Below are positions 34,701 to 43,095 of a stretch of 64,000 nt of DNA, piece by piece. Numbering within the stretch: position 1 is the stretch's first letter; each line of letters starts with the position of its first letter. Location of the stretch: contig JAKLFB010000005.1 in NCBI GenBank assembly GCA_022711435.1, positions 143,968 through 207,967 on the forward strand, read 5' to 3'. This DNA is from Verrucomicrobiota bacterium (GTDB lineage: Bacteria; Verrucomicrobiota; Verrucomicrobiia; Limisphaerales; UBA1319). The notes below the pieces were generated by a model. The model searched no databases. It was given only the letters and a program-made list of their open reading frames with translations, and was not told the origin of the DNA. Position numbers and translations under genes: made by a program.

Positions 34701-36071
34701 GACAGCGACCGGGTCTTCACGGTGGCGGGCAAGCCGCCGGTGGCGGCGATCGAGGCGCCCACTGCCGGCAGCCGATTCCTCGAGGGACAGCCCATCCCGC
34801 TGCGGGGCCACGGCTATGATCCCGAGGGCTTGCCCCTCACCTTCACCTGGGCGATCAATGGCCGCTACGCCGGCGGCCAGTCCATGGTGCTGTTGCCCGC
34901 GCGCTCGCCCGGCCAATACGCTGCCGAGCTCGCCGTGCGCGACACCGACGGCGAGCTCGCCACCGCGACCAGCTCTTTCACCGTGCTGGCCGACTCGGAT
35001 CGCGACGGCATGAGCGACGAGTTCGAGCTGGCCCACGGGCTCGATCCCAGCCTGGCCGCCGACGCGATGGCGGACGACGACCGCGACGGCGTTGCCAGCT
35101 TCGATGAGTCCTGGCGCGGGCTCAACCCGCGCCATCCCGACACCGACGGCGACGGGGCGCCCGATGGCGAGGAAATCCAGGCCGGCGCCAATCCGCTCGA
35201 TCCGCTGAGCCGGCCCCCATGCCAGCCGCCGCCGGAGGACCTGGCCAGCTGGTGGCCGGCCGACCAGCATGCCCTCGACCTGATCGGCGAAAACCACGGC
35301 AGCACCGGAGCCGGCACGTCGTTCGCACCGGGCAAAGTGGCGGCGGCCTTCCAGTTCGATGGCCGCAGCGGCGTGGTGATCCCGCATCATCCGAGCCTGC
35401 TGCCGTCCGCGTTGACCATCGCTGTCTGGATCTATCCCACAACCTACGACGCCAATCGGATCCTCGAAAAGGGCGGCTACCGCGTCACCGGCGGCTACGG
35501 GCTCGAGTTCAATCCGTTCGGCAACAGGCGGGTGCGGTTTGTGATCTGGAACACCGTCCCGGTGGTTGTCGACAGCGATGAGCCCATACCCATAAACAGT
35601 TGGACCCATGTGGCCGGCACGTTCGACGGCAGCACGATGAAGCTGTACGTGAACGGCGTCGAGCAAGGCGGCTCCCAGCCGGCGTGGATGAGCGGCAACC
35701 TCGCACCGCTCTGCCTGGGACGCGCCTCGGCGGCCAACGACCTGCCTTTTCTGGGCGCGCTGGACGAAGTCATGCTGTTCCATCGCGCGCTGACCGCCGA
35801 GGAGATCGCCGCGATCGCGCAAGCAGGCAGCGCTGGCGCCTGCAAGCCCGGGTCCGGCCAGCGGCCCGCGCTGATCCTCGAGCGCGCCGGCGGCTCGCTC
35901 GAGATTTCCTGGCCGCTATGCCCCGGCTGGACCCTGGAGGAAACGCCGCGCCTGGACGCGCCGGCGCCCTGGGCACCGGTCGACAGCCCCTGCCAGGGGC
36001 GGCCGGGCCAGTTCTATCTTCCGATCCCAACCTCCGCCGAGACGCGTTTCTACCGCCTGCGCTGGCCGTGA
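31716..36071 (+). CDS. very large secreted metalloprotease-like protein with LamG domain
   Basis: 1451 residues. Signal peptide (SLLLAGCLGGVPADA), N-terminal carbohydrate/discoidin-like beta-domain, an Ig-like region, then a zinc site MAHELGHNIAGLKDLY at about residue 717 followed 50 residues later by TDIMDAST, which could serve as a Met-turn; this suggests a metzincin-like peptidase, though the third ligand is uncertain. Later come an Ig/PKD-like unit (APNGGESF... YDPEGLPLTFTWAINGRY), thrombospondin type 3 Ca-binding repeats (DSDRDGMSDEFE, DTDGDGAPDGEE; residues about 1092-1165), a LamG domain (about 1178-1345) and a short C-terminal domain ending FYRLRWP. Probably surface or secreted degradation. 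It is divergent from the quinone-reductase gene. Confidence 0.8.
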   Translation: MFSMARSIPRSLLLAGCLGGVPADAATAPTWIRFDHLPDGTQVSSQFAEQGVRFINDYVPGQGYRACPQIAAYPQARSSPNVLVNTAFDPEVSSSSGVPLVIQFAQPVSGVGVQLGCVGDCGSVTGATVRLHGPSGVVTQRVVLPNPQFLTAVQLLDPGGCARVLTIDYGQSPAPEAIDDLAFQFSGAACQNFGAQVHITSHTNNQFVNSSAILLRGVATNSSGLVSHVTANGAPAQLTPRSAAGDGNVYYEWNCRLTLQPGANPVAAVAWDGSQTIGSQALLLHYGAPATVALTQFHLTQRGIMQNSACDADSPLVAGKFTIVRIQLDVRTALGEPSYVDAVELSLYRRIEGADHLVDTVWGTLHSPYVSSFQSPSQMAGIHFWIRGDQVDAAGDYALRFQPCLGLDPIGPPLAPPCASPVFSFEETRPIRLYILGAEAPVFSPLLGEQHVQDAFAQLSTVVRAYPIRDGWCEYWDPRNMGLKVTFGGPLLFCDGTAAMTSGSSYCQGTGYEWTFKDTHPSGIWRADHAQVVDLSRPTCQTNGLIGGRLASTNLFNLPPAGSFGVFRGGAHPGDERKYFVPFDDNHNGQIDADDLAHYIGEYWNGTQWSTDLAGYLPGQTFRQFQDQNSDNCFVDGEGESPVVRLWRHANTMLFGPLEDARKRFNDFAFAGDAAAYGSLWFPDRFHPQNGEFFMYGPGGSDGGVLSWARVRHDQTMAHELGHNIAGLKDLYWPWIPQSDRDVPAWQAYVFYRQVNAAGLTDIMDASTNPDDHFFKSVNYLAVFNKLRSGSSAKSAAGQAGLGQIGFRVWGLLQGDTLLSVASDTAWTDDFSEPDPESAWFLRLRDERAALLEHRFPVRALHQESRQPLDASDMLAFDAVVPLDPRAVWVELWRGRRLLWQLQRSANAPQVQVLAPNGGESFGSDEPMLIRWSAGDADGDRLRFSVSNSPGGGRWMVLATGLRGEALQWNTDRMAGGREAIIRVTAEDGFHSGADDSDRVFTVAGKPPVAAIEAPTAGSRFLEGQPIPLRGHGYDPEGLPLTFTWAINGRYAGGQSMVLLPARSPGQYAAELAVRDTDGELATATSSFTVLADSDRDGMSDEFELAHGLDPSLAADAMADDDRDGVASFDESWRGLNPRHPDTDGDGAPDGEEIQAGANPLDPLSRPPCQPPPEDLASWWPADQHALDLIGENHGSTGAGTSFAPGKVAAAFQFDGRSGVVIPHHPSLLPSALTIAVWIYPTTYDANRILEKGGYRVTGGYGLEFNPFGNRRVRFVIWNTVPVVVDSDEPIPINSWTHVAGTFDGSTMKLYVNGVEQGGSQPAWMSGNLAPLCLGRASAANDLPFLGALDEVMLFHRALTAEEIAAIAQAGSAGACKPGSGQRPALILERAGGSLEISWPLCPGWTLEETPRLDAPAPWAPVDSPCQGRPGQFYLPIPTSAETRFYRLRWP

Positions 36072-36090
36072 GCCAGATACCAGGCAAAGC

Positions 36091-36213
36091 CAATGGGGTC
36101 ACATCTAAATATTTTACATTTCTCTTTCCTCCCTCCGCGCTCTTGTCCTCCCGGATGCCCCGTGGCGAACCCGAAAGAGTCCATTTGTCAATTATTTAGA
36201 TGCGACCCCATTG
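36091..36213. repeat. inverted pair of the interspersed repeat (copies 2 and 3)
   Basis: 36091-36120 reads CAATGGGGTCACATCTAAAT plus TATTTTACATT; 36179-36213 carries the complement-orientation copy (TTTGTCAATTATTTAGATGC). The two face each other across 58 bases, so the unit can fold into a long stem, like a BIME. It lies between the large secreted protein and the DUF4143 ATPase. Confidence 0.65.
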
Positions 36214-36246
36214 CATCCCTTCTCTGCGTCGTCTGCGGACAGGTGT

Positions 36247-37503
36247 TCAGAGGCAGAACCACGGCAGCGCCGTGATCTGATCGTGCAGACGCAACGGAGC
36301 CGAACAGCGGCACACGATGTAGCCGTGCTTGGCCCGTTTCGGGTGCTCTTCGAGGAAGGTCAGCAAGTGCCGCGCATCCTGGAGAGTTGGCTTCTCGCTC
36401 CACTTCACTTCAACGGGCGTGAGCGTGCCGCGATGCTCGACGATGTAATCAACCTCCATCCCGTCGCGAGTTCGCAGGTAATGCAACCGGCTTTCGCCGA
36501 GGTATTGCACTCGCTTCCATAACTCGATCCCCACCCATTGCTCGAAGAACTCGCCTGGATTGACCTGCACGATTTCCCGCGCCGCCCGCAGCCCCGCCGC
36601 CGCGTGTCGCACCCCCATGTCGAAGAACAGGAACCTCGGCGTCGAAAGCAGGTTCTTGCGTTGGCTCCCCGAATACGCCGGCACGCGGAAGCCGATGAAC
36701 ATGTCCTCCAACAACTGGTAGTGCGATTTGACGGTCGGCTGGGAAAGCCCCGTCTCCTGGGCGATTCCAGCGTAGTTGAGGATTTGCCCCGACTCCGACG
36801 CGGCCAGTTCCAGGAACCGCACAAACGCGCCCCAGTCCTTCACCAGCGCTTCCCGGCGGATTTCCTCCTCCAAATGCACCAGTGTAAAGCCGGTGAGGAT
36901 CCGCGCCCGATCCGTTTCTTCCGCAGCCACCACACCAGGCAACGCCCCGTAAGCCAGCCGCTCATCCAGACCCCAGACCGGAAAGGGATTCGTCGGCACC
37001 GCCCCCGGCGTCCATTCCAGCGGCAGGGGCGAGGTGGCGTAGTCAATCCGCTTCGGCTCGGGCGGGTGCTCGGCCATCGTCAACGGGTAAAGCCGATGGT
37101 AGAAGCAGCGGCCCGGAAGCAAGTTCGCTCCAGTTTTCCGCAGCTTCCGCGCCGAACTGCCGCACAGCACGAAACGCCAGCGCCTCTTGTCCTTGTCGTA
37201 GAGATGCTGCACCGCATCGAACACGGTGGGCACCGCTTGCGCCTCGTCCACAAACACGAACCGCCCCTCCCGATCCGCAGGCAGGTCACGACACAGCTTC
37301 AGGAAATGCCCAGGGTCAGCCAGATGCCGCGACCGTTGCTCCGGATTCGCCAAATCCACCCGCAGCGTCTCCGGTGGCAACAGTGCATTGAGCAGGGTCG
37401 TCTTGCCCGTCTGGCGCGCCCCGAAAATCAACTGGACGTAGGGGCGCCCCAGACTCGCCGTCAACTCCGCCGCATACCATCGATCAAACATGGGCTTCAG
37501 CAT
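36247..37503 (-). CDS. AAA-family ATPase with DUF4143 domain
   Basis: 418 residues. Walker A GARQTGKTTLLN (about residues 28-39) and Walker B GRFVFVDEAQ are clear. A winged-helix region (ILNYAGIAQETGLSQPTVKSHYQLL) precedes the DUF4143 C-terminus, whose EVDYIVEHRGTLTPVEVKWS looks like a PD-(D/E)xK nuclease-fold core with D, E and K. This two-domain protein is widespread in bacteria as a lone accessory gene of unknown role. Here it is bracketed by copies of the interspersed repeat on both sides. Start ATG 37503. Confidence 0.85.
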   Translation of the reverse strand: MLKPMFDRWYAAELTASLGRPYVQLIFGARQTGKTTLLNALLPPETLRVDLANPEQRSRHLADPGHFLKLCRDLPADREGRFVFVDEAQAVPTVFDAVQHLYDKDKRRWRFVLCGSSARKLRKTGANLLPGRCFYHRLYPLTMAEHPPEPKRIDYATSPLPLEWTPGAVPTNPFPVWGLDERLAYGALPGVVAAEETDRARILTGFTLVHLEEEIRREALVKDWGAFVRFLELAASESGQILNYAGIAQETGLSQPTVKSHYQLLEDMFIGFRVPAYSGSQRKNLLSTPRFLFFDMGVRHAAAGLRAAREIVQVNPGEFFEQWVGIELWKRVQYLGESRLHYLRTRDGMEVDYIVEHRGTLTPVEVKWSEKPTLQDARHLLTFLEEHPKRAKHGYIVCRCSAPLRLHDQITALPWFCL

Positions 37504-37945
37504 GCCATCATGGCCTAGAATTGCACTTTAGTTTTGCAGCAAATTTCTAAACCGCTGTTCAACAACGGTCTTTGTGTCATGACTATTGACACTTGCGCTT
37601 CTGCACCAAGCAGTTGGAAACGTGGGTCCAGGTTCCCATCGCAAGACGCTGGGCGATCCACTTCAACGTCATCCTCGTGTCCGCGCGCAACGGGCTGGCG
37701 ATCTCCACTTTCTTCGGGGCCCCTTTGCGCCGGCGGCCCAGCTCGGCTTCCGATCAGGCGGCAAATGGCGCCAGGATATTGGACGCGGAGTTTGCGTGGC
37801 ACGGGGGCAGAGTGCGGAAAACCGCCGCTTGTTTCAAAAGTCATGACCGACCCCTTGTCCGACCCCTTGTCTGCTCGATGCCTTGCCGCAAATCAGCCAG
37901 AATCCATTTGTCAAATATTTAGATGTGACCCCATTGCATTCGCCG
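37504..37945. other. intergenic region with interspersed repeat copy 4
   Basis: 442 bases between the ATPase and pseudopilin genes. The only clear element is 37901-37936 (ATCCATTTGTCAAATATTTA and so on), the fourth copy of the repeat. Just before it, GACCGACCCCTTGTCCGACC is a tandem of a short CGACCCCTTGTC unit. No gene was recognised in the rest. Confidence 0.5.
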
Positions 37946-38590
37946 TTAATCCGGCAGCGCAATCCGGTTGGTGGGATCGCCCGTGTTCTTGAGCATATCG
38001 CGCAGCCGGGGCGTGGAGAACTGTTGGACGCTGCCGTCCGAAAGCCCGACGTTGCCCTGACCGATATGGATGGCTGCCGTCCAGCCGGCGGGGCTTTCCG
38101 GCGGGAGCATCAGGACGGAGCGGACGGGTGCGAGGTTGTTCGTGATGTTCCGGTCCCCGGCCAGCAGCATCTGCGGCCTGGTTTCGTCCGCATCCAGGCC
38201 GACGAAATAGCTCAGGTTGTGGTTGTGCAGCCCGGCGAATCCGGACGCCGGCGGCCGGGTGTCCGCCGGGCAGGCGAGGATCTTCGTCGAAGCCAGCTCG
38301 TTCGATAGCGCCTGGAAATGGCGGAACGCGTTGCCGCCATCCACCCATTCCATCGTTCCGCGGGTTGAATGGCCCATCGGATACTTGTCGCCGTGATCGA
38401 CGGACCAGATCCGAAACGCCAGCCCGACCTGCTTCAGGTTGTTGACGCATTGAATGCGCTGGGCCTTGGCCTTGGCCCGGGCCAGCGAGGGCAACAGGAT
38501 CGCCGCCAGTATCGCGATAATGGCAAGCAGCACCAACAGGTCGATGAACGCGAAGGCGCTTGACCTTGAAGGACTCGATGTTCTTTTCAT
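37946..38590 (-). CDS. pseudopilin-like protein with altered prepilin motif
   Basis: 214 residues from ATG 38590. The N-terminal helix reads SSAFAFIDLLVLLAIIAILA, where the standard motif has [10 protein letters not shown]. The residue before Phe is Ala in place of Gly, and Glu +5 is Asp. The head region (RAKAKAQRIQCVNNLKQVGLAFRIWS, LACPADTRPP, VGLSDGSVQQF) is otherwise a standard PVC pseudopilin. Cleavage by prepilin peptidase may be weak. The gene is divergent from the cyclase gene with 172 bases between starts. Confidence 0.8.
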   Translation of the reverse strand: MKRTSSPSRSSAFAFIDLLVLLAIIAILAAILLPSLARAKAKAQRIQCVNNLKQVGLAFRIWSVDHGDKYPMGHSTRGTMEWVDGGNAFRHFQALSNELASTKILACPADTRPPASGFAGLHNHNLSYFVGLDADETRPQMLLAGDRNITNNLAPVRSVLMLPPESPAGWTAAIHIGQGNVGLSDGSVQQFSTPRLRDMLKNTGDPTNRIALPD

Positions 38591-38762
38591 GGCTGGCTTG
38601 AATGGAAGGCAACAAACCGCCCCTCCGATGCAGGAAACACGTCCACCGACTGCTCCGATAGCCGGTTTCATGCAGCAACAATACTCCATCCCTGAGCGAA
38701 ATCCAGGCTGGCCCTCGAAAAAACGTTTGTGCGTCGCCAGCATCGATGTGACGTTCCCGCAT

Positions 38763-41144
38763 ATGAGCTTGGACGGCTCTTCTCCGACATCGGAGCCGGC
38801 GCCGCGGCACCTGGGCAGGCGGGTCAAGGAACTGGCCTGCACGTATCAGGTGGCCATGGCGATCCGGCGGCACGCTGATGTCGCGGAGCTACTTCGCGAG
38901 GTGACGGGCGTGGCGCCGGCCGGCTGGCAACACCCCGAGGCGGCTTGTTGCCGGGTGCGCTGGCAGGAGCAGACCTTTGTGTCTCCCCATTTCCGCGAGA
39001 CGCCGTGGCGGCAGGCCGCCGACCTGGTCATCGCAGGCCAACCCCAAGGCACAATCGAGGTGTTCTACTTGGAGGAGCGGCCCCCGGCCGACGAAGGGCC
39101 GTTCCTGAAAGAAGAGCGGGATCTGATTCAGGATTTGGCGCTGGTATTGAGCGAGACGATCGAGCGCAGGCAGACCGAGCAGGCACTCCGCCACGCTCGG
39201 GCTTTTGCCGAAAACCTCATCCAGACGGCCAATGTGATGATCATCCGGCTGGACACCCGCGGCAATATCCAGGTGTTGAACGAGGCCGCCGAGAAGATCA
39301 CCGGCTATGCGCGCTCGGATCTGGAAGGCCGGAATTGGTTCGAGGTGCTCGTGCCCAAAGACAGCTATCCCCACGTATGGGCCGAGTTTCATCGATTGGT
39401 GGCGGGCGGAATCCCGGGCACGTTCGAGAACCCCATCCTGACCAAGTCGGGGGAAGAGCGGTTCATTGCCTGGCGAAACAATGAGCTTCGAGAGCACGGA
39501 CGCATCGTCGGCACGATCTCCTTCGGCGTCGATGTGACGGAGCATCGGCGGATGGAGGATGCATTGCGGCAATCTCTCGCCGAGACGCGGCGGCGCCACT
39601 CGGAGGCCTCGGCGCTGCTGCAAGGCACCCGTTCCATCCTCCAGAACCACGAGTTCGCGCCGGCCGCGCGGTCGATCTTCGACGCCTGCAAGTCGCTGGT
39701 GGGCGCCAGCGCCGGCTTCCTCGCGTTGCGATCGGCCGATGGAGAGGACGGCGAACCCTTGTTCTTCGATCGCGGCGGATTGCCTCCGGAGATGGATCCG
39801 TTCTCGCCGATGTGGGTTCGCGGACTGTGCGCGGAAGCCTGCCGGACCTGTCGAGCTGTCCGCGAAAACCGGCCGGGGCGCCGCCATGAACCTGCCCTGC
39901 TGTCCCCTCGCCACACCGCCATTGAGAACGTGCTGATCGCGCCGCTCCTTCTGGAGGGGAAGGCGCTGGGTTGGCTTGGCCTGGCCAACAAGCCGGGCGA
40001 TTTCACCGAGGAGGACGCGCGCCTGGCGTCGGCATTCGCGGAGTTGACCACCCTCGCGTTCCACAACAGCCGGACCCTGCAGCGATTGCAGGCCAGCGAA
40101 GAGCGCTTCCGCTCCGTCGCCCAAAGCGCCGGAGATGGGATTGTGACATCGGACGCCCAGGGGAACATCGTTCTTTGGAACCATGCAGCGGAGGAGATCT
40201 TCGGCTATCGGGCGGAGGAAGTGGTCGGCCGATCCATTTGCTGCATCGTGCCGGAGCCATTCCATGAGAGACACCGCCAGGCTTTCTTTCGAGCGATGTC
40301 TCCGGAAGCGCCGGATTTCGTTCGGCGGCGCATCGAGGTGGTGGCGTGCCGCAAAGACCACAGCGAGGTTCCTGTCGAGCTGTCGCTGGCACGCTGGCGA
40401 AGCGGAGCCACCTGCTATTGCACGGCTGTGATTCGCAATGTCACGGAGCGCAAGGAGGCGGACCGAGCCATCGCAGCGGAACGAGCCCGGGTGGATCAGA
40501 TCCTCAACGATCTGCTGCCGCCGCTCGTCGTCGATCGGCTCAAGACCGAGCAACGGTTCGTTGCCGATGCTTTCGAGGAGATCTCCGTCCTGTTCGCCGA
40601 TCTGGTGGGCTTCACCAAGTGGACCGCCTCCATGAGGCCGGAACATGTGGTCGAGCTGCTCAATCGTGTCTTCACCGAATTCGACCGGTTGGCGCGCCGT
40701 CATGGGGTGCAAAAGATCAGCACCCAGGGGGACGGCTACCTCGCCGTCGCGGGCGTGCCGGCCCACCGACCCGACCACGCCGATGCGGCAGCCGACCTGG
40801 CGCTCGAGATGTGCCAGGCGATCCGCCAGTTCACCACCCCCCACGGCGAGCCGATCTCCATGCGCATCGGAATCCACACCGGCCCGGCCATGGCCGCCAT
40901 CATCGGCCAGCACGCCTACCACTACGACGTCTGGGGCTCCACCGTGAACCTCGCCAGCCGGATGGAGTCCTCCGGCAAAGCCGGCTGCATTCAGGTCAGC
41001 CGGCAGACCTACGAGCGGCTCCGGAAACAGTTCCGTTTCGAGAAGCGCGGCTCCATTTGGGTCAAAGGCATCGGGCTGCAGAAAACCTACTGGCTGAAGG
41101 CACGAAGGCTCCGCAAGGAAACGGCTCTTCCAGGATCCTCATGA
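38763..41144 (+). CDS. class III adenylate/guanylate cyclase with PAS and GAF sensors
   Basis: 793 residues. Order: N-terminal helix RRVKELACTYQVAMAIRRH with a GAF-like region (to about 145), PAS (about 149-265), GAF (about 296-439), PAS (about 442-569), cyclase (about 602-779). Catalytic residues are intact: FADLVGF (metal Asp), STQGDGY (second Asp and, just before, Lys in QKIS), DVWGSTVNLASRMES (base-binding Asp, Asn and Arg). Lys plus Asp favours ATP, so cAMP. It lacks transmembrane segments and should sense cytosolic ligands. Start 38763 has no good ribosome site; 38670 is an alternative that would lengthen the N-terminus by 31 residues. Confidence 0.85.
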   Translation: MSLDGSSPTSEPAPRHLGRRVKELACTYQVAMAIRRHADVAELLREVTGVAPAGWQHPEAACCRVRWQEQTFVSPHFRETPWRQAADLVIAGQPQGTIEVFYLEERPPADEGPFLKEERDLIQDLALVLSETIERRQTEQALRHARAFAENLIQTANVMIIRLDTRGNIQVLNEAAEKITGYARSDLEGRNWFEVLVPKDSYPHVWAEFHRLVAGGIPGTFENPILTKSGEERFIAWRNNELREHGRIVGTISFGVDVTEHRRMEDALRQSLAETRRRHSEASALLQGTRSILQNHEFAPAARSIFDACKSLVGASAGFLALRSADGEDGEPLFFDRGGLPPEMDPFSPMWVRGLCAEACRTCRAVRENRPGRRHEPALLSPRHTAIENVLIAPLLLEGKALGWLGLANKPGDFTEEDARLASAFAELTTLAFHNSRTLQRLQASEERFRSVAQSAGDGIVTSDAQGNIVLWNHAAEEIFGYRAEEVVGRSICCIVPEPFHERHRQAFFRAMSPEAPDFVRRRIEVVACRKDHSEVPVELSLARWRSGATCYCTAVIRNVTERKEADRAIAAERARVDQILNDLLPPLVVDRLKTEQRFVADAFEEISVLFADLVGFTKWTASMRPEHVVELLNRVFTEFDRLARRHGVQKISTQGDGYLAVAGVPAHRPDHADAAADLALEMCQAIRQFTTPHGEPISMRIGIHTGPAMAAIIGQHAYHYDVWGSTVNLASRMESSGKAGCIQVSRQTYERLRKQFRFEKRGSIWVKGIGLQKTYWLKARRLRKETALPGSS

Positions 41145-41150
41145 TGAGAT

Positions 41151-41504
41151 TGGTGGAGGCGGCGGGAGTTGAACCCGCGTCCTGAGCAAATGAACCCGCC
41201 GCGACTACATGTTTAGTCAGGAGAGAGTATTCGGCCGCCGGTCACGTCCTGACCCGAACCCGGCCGCCCAGTCCCCGGTATAAGATTTTCGGCGCCGGCC
41301 GCCCTGGACCGCGGCAGGCCCCTACACCGGCTGCATGCGCCCACGGCCCTAGCCGGTGTCCGGCCGCGGACGTCACGGCACTTAGGCCGCGAGAGCTAAT
41401 TCTTCGTTAGCAGTTTGTTTCGGTCCGATGATTAACGAGGCCCACGAACCATCCTCGACATGCCGCGGAGAGCGCTTTCACCCAGTCGAAACCAGTACGC
41501 CCCC
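41151..41504 (-). ncRNA. ssrA: transfer-messenger RNA
   Basis: 354 bases. The 5' GGGGGCG pairs with 3' CGCCTCC before ACCA, and the 3' part has a T-arm GTTCAACTC as in tRNA-Ala-like ends. The internal tag frame reads AAA CAA ACT GCT AAC GAA GAA then TTA GCT CTC GCG GCC TAA, i.e. a tag ending TANEELALAA, matching the usual ALAA degradation signal; the resume codon is uncertain. The RNA rescues stalled ribosomes with SmpB. Its 3' end lies six bases from the stop of the convergent cyclase gene. Confidence 0.93.
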
Positions 41505-41510
41505 ACGAAT

Positions 41511-41595
41511 TGGTGCGCCTAGCAGGACTTGAACCTGCACGGGTTGCCCCACTACCACCTCAAAGTAGCGTGTCTGCCAATTCCACCATAGGCGC
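41511..41595 (-). tRNA. tRNA-Leu (GAG)
   Basis: 85 bases. Acceptor GCGCCTA pairs with TAGGCGC before ACCA; the D-arm GGTGGAATTGGCAGAC, anticodon stem CTACT/GGTAG with loop TTGAGGT (anticodon GAG), a class II variable arm and GGTTCAAGTCC T-arm are all visible. It reads CUC/CUU. It lies six bases upstream of ssrA on the same strand, so the two may be transcribed together. Confidence 0.95.
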
Positions 41596-41685
41596 ACAAC
41601 CCGACGTAAGTTGCACCACCTCGGGCCGGTCGCGCAAGTGTAATTTCGATGGATCCGCCCCCGGGACCCGTGGTAATCTGGCCGC

Positions 41686-43092
41686 ATGCCGGAAAAGAGC
41701 ATCAATGAGATTTCGGCTTCCTGGCGTGAGCTTTACGAGAAAGGCTTGACCGCTCTCAAGAAGGACAACCTGGATTATGCCCTGACGATCTTCACCAAGG
41801 TCCTCGAGAAGGAGCCGGGGTGTTTCGAGTGCCGCGAGGCCCTCCGCGTGGCCCAATTCAAGAAGGCGGGGGCCGGGCGCGGCTTTTTCCGCCGGGCGTT
41901 TCAAGGCGCCAGCGTGGGCCCTCTCCTGGCCAAGGGCCAGATCGCCCTCCGCTCCAACCCGGTCGAAGCCATGGAGGTCGCCGAGCACATTCTCAACAGC
42001 GATCCCAACAGCGCGATGGCGCACAAGCTGCTCGCCGAGGCCGCCACCGCCGCCGATTTTCCCAAGACGGCCGTGTTGTCTTGGGAGATCGTCCGGAAGA
42101 ACAATCCGAAGGACACGGGGGTGGCGCTGCAGCTGGGGCAGGCGCTGGCGCGCGCGGGGATGATCGCGCGGGCGGAGACCGTGTATGGCGAGCTGCTCCG
42201 GGCCGATCCCGGCAACCTCGAGATCGCCCAAGCCCTCAAGGATCTCTCGGCGCGCCGCACCATGGCGGAAGGGGGCTACGACGCCCTGGCCGAGGGCAAA
42301 GGATCCTATCGCGACATTCTCCGGAACAAGGAGGAGGCGGTCGCGCTCGAACAGGAGCAGCGCGAGGTCAAGACCGAGGACGTCGCATCGAGCTTGATCC
42401 GCGAGTACCGGGCGCGTCTCGAGCAGGAGCCACAGAACCTGAAACTGTTGCGGTCGCTGGCGGAGCTCCACGTCCAGAAGAACGATCTCGACGGTGCGCT
42501 GGCCTATTACGACCGGCTGGCCAAGCAGACCATGGGCAACGATCCGACCCTGGACCGGGCGATCGTCGACATCCATCTGCGCAAGATCGACCAGGCCCTC
42601 GCGGCGCTGGATCCGCAGGCGCCGGATCACGCCGAGCAGCTCCAGCGCATCCAGGCCCAGCGGCAGGAGTTCCAGCTCAACGAGTGCCGCCAGCGCGTCG
42701 AGCGCTACCCGAACGACCTCGCCATCCGATTCGAGATGGGCCAGCTCTGCTACCGCGCCGGCCGGATCACCGAGGCCATCCAGGAGTTCCAGAAGTCCCA
42801 GGCCAACCCGCACATGCGGATCCCGTCGCTCTATCACCTGGGCCTCTGCTTCTCGAAGCGCGGCTTGAGCGACCTGGCCGCCCGCACGCTCCAGAACGCC
42901 ATCAAGGAGAAGGTCGGCTTCGACGACGAGCGCAAGGAGCTGATCTACGCCCTGGGCTGCGTGTTCGAGGGGATGGGCCAGCGCGAGCAGGCGATCGAGC
43001 AGTTCAAGCAGATCTACGAGGTCGATATCGGCTACAAGGACGTGGCGGCGAAGGTGGACGCTTTCTATGAGCAGCAATCGTCGGGGACCTGA
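41686..43092 (+). CDS. tetratricopeptide repeat protein
   Basis: 468 residues made almost only of helical TPR units (for example LYEKGLTALKKDNLDYALTI, LRSLAELHVQKNDLDGALAY, LGLCFSKRGLSDLAARTL, ALGCVFEGMGQREQAIEQFK). A small Cys motif CFECREA lies near residue 46. No signal peptide or other domain was seen, so it is likely a cytosolic scaffold. It starts 90 bases from the divergent tRNA-Leu and is followed 3 bases later by the AsmA-like gene. Confidence 0.85.
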   Translation: MPEKSINEISASWRELYEKGLTALKKDNLDYALTIFTKVLEKEPGCFECREALRVAQFKKAGAGRGFFRRAFQGASVGPLLAKGQIALRSNPVEAMEVAEHILNSDPNSAMAHKLLAEAATAADFPKTAVLSWEIVRKNNPKDTGVALQLGQALARAGMIARAETVYGELLRADPGNLEIAQALKDLSARRTMAEGGYDALAEGKGSYRDILRNKEEAVALEQEQREVKTEDVASSLIREYRARLEQEPQNLKLLRSLAELHVQKNDLDGALAYYDRLAKQTMGNDPTLDRAIVDIHLRKIDQALAALDPQAPDHAEQLQRIQAQRQEFQLNECRQRVERYPNDLAIRFEMGQLCYRAGRITEAIQEFQKSQANPHMRIPSLYHLGLCFSKRGLSDLAARTLQNAIKEKVGFDDERKELIYALGCVFEGMGQREQAIEQFKQIYEVDIGYKDVAAKVDAFYEQQSSGT

Positions 43093-43095
43093 TCT

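Noticed and set aside
32439..35822. 1127-codon minus-strand open frame opposite the large secreted protein
   Set aside because: No domains, and skewed composition; the plus strand has a signal peptide, zinc site, LamG and Ca-binding repeats.
37515..37922. Small ORFs on both strands between the ATPase and pseudopilin genes
   Set aside because: No recognisable motif, no ribosome site, and one runs into the interspersed repeat.
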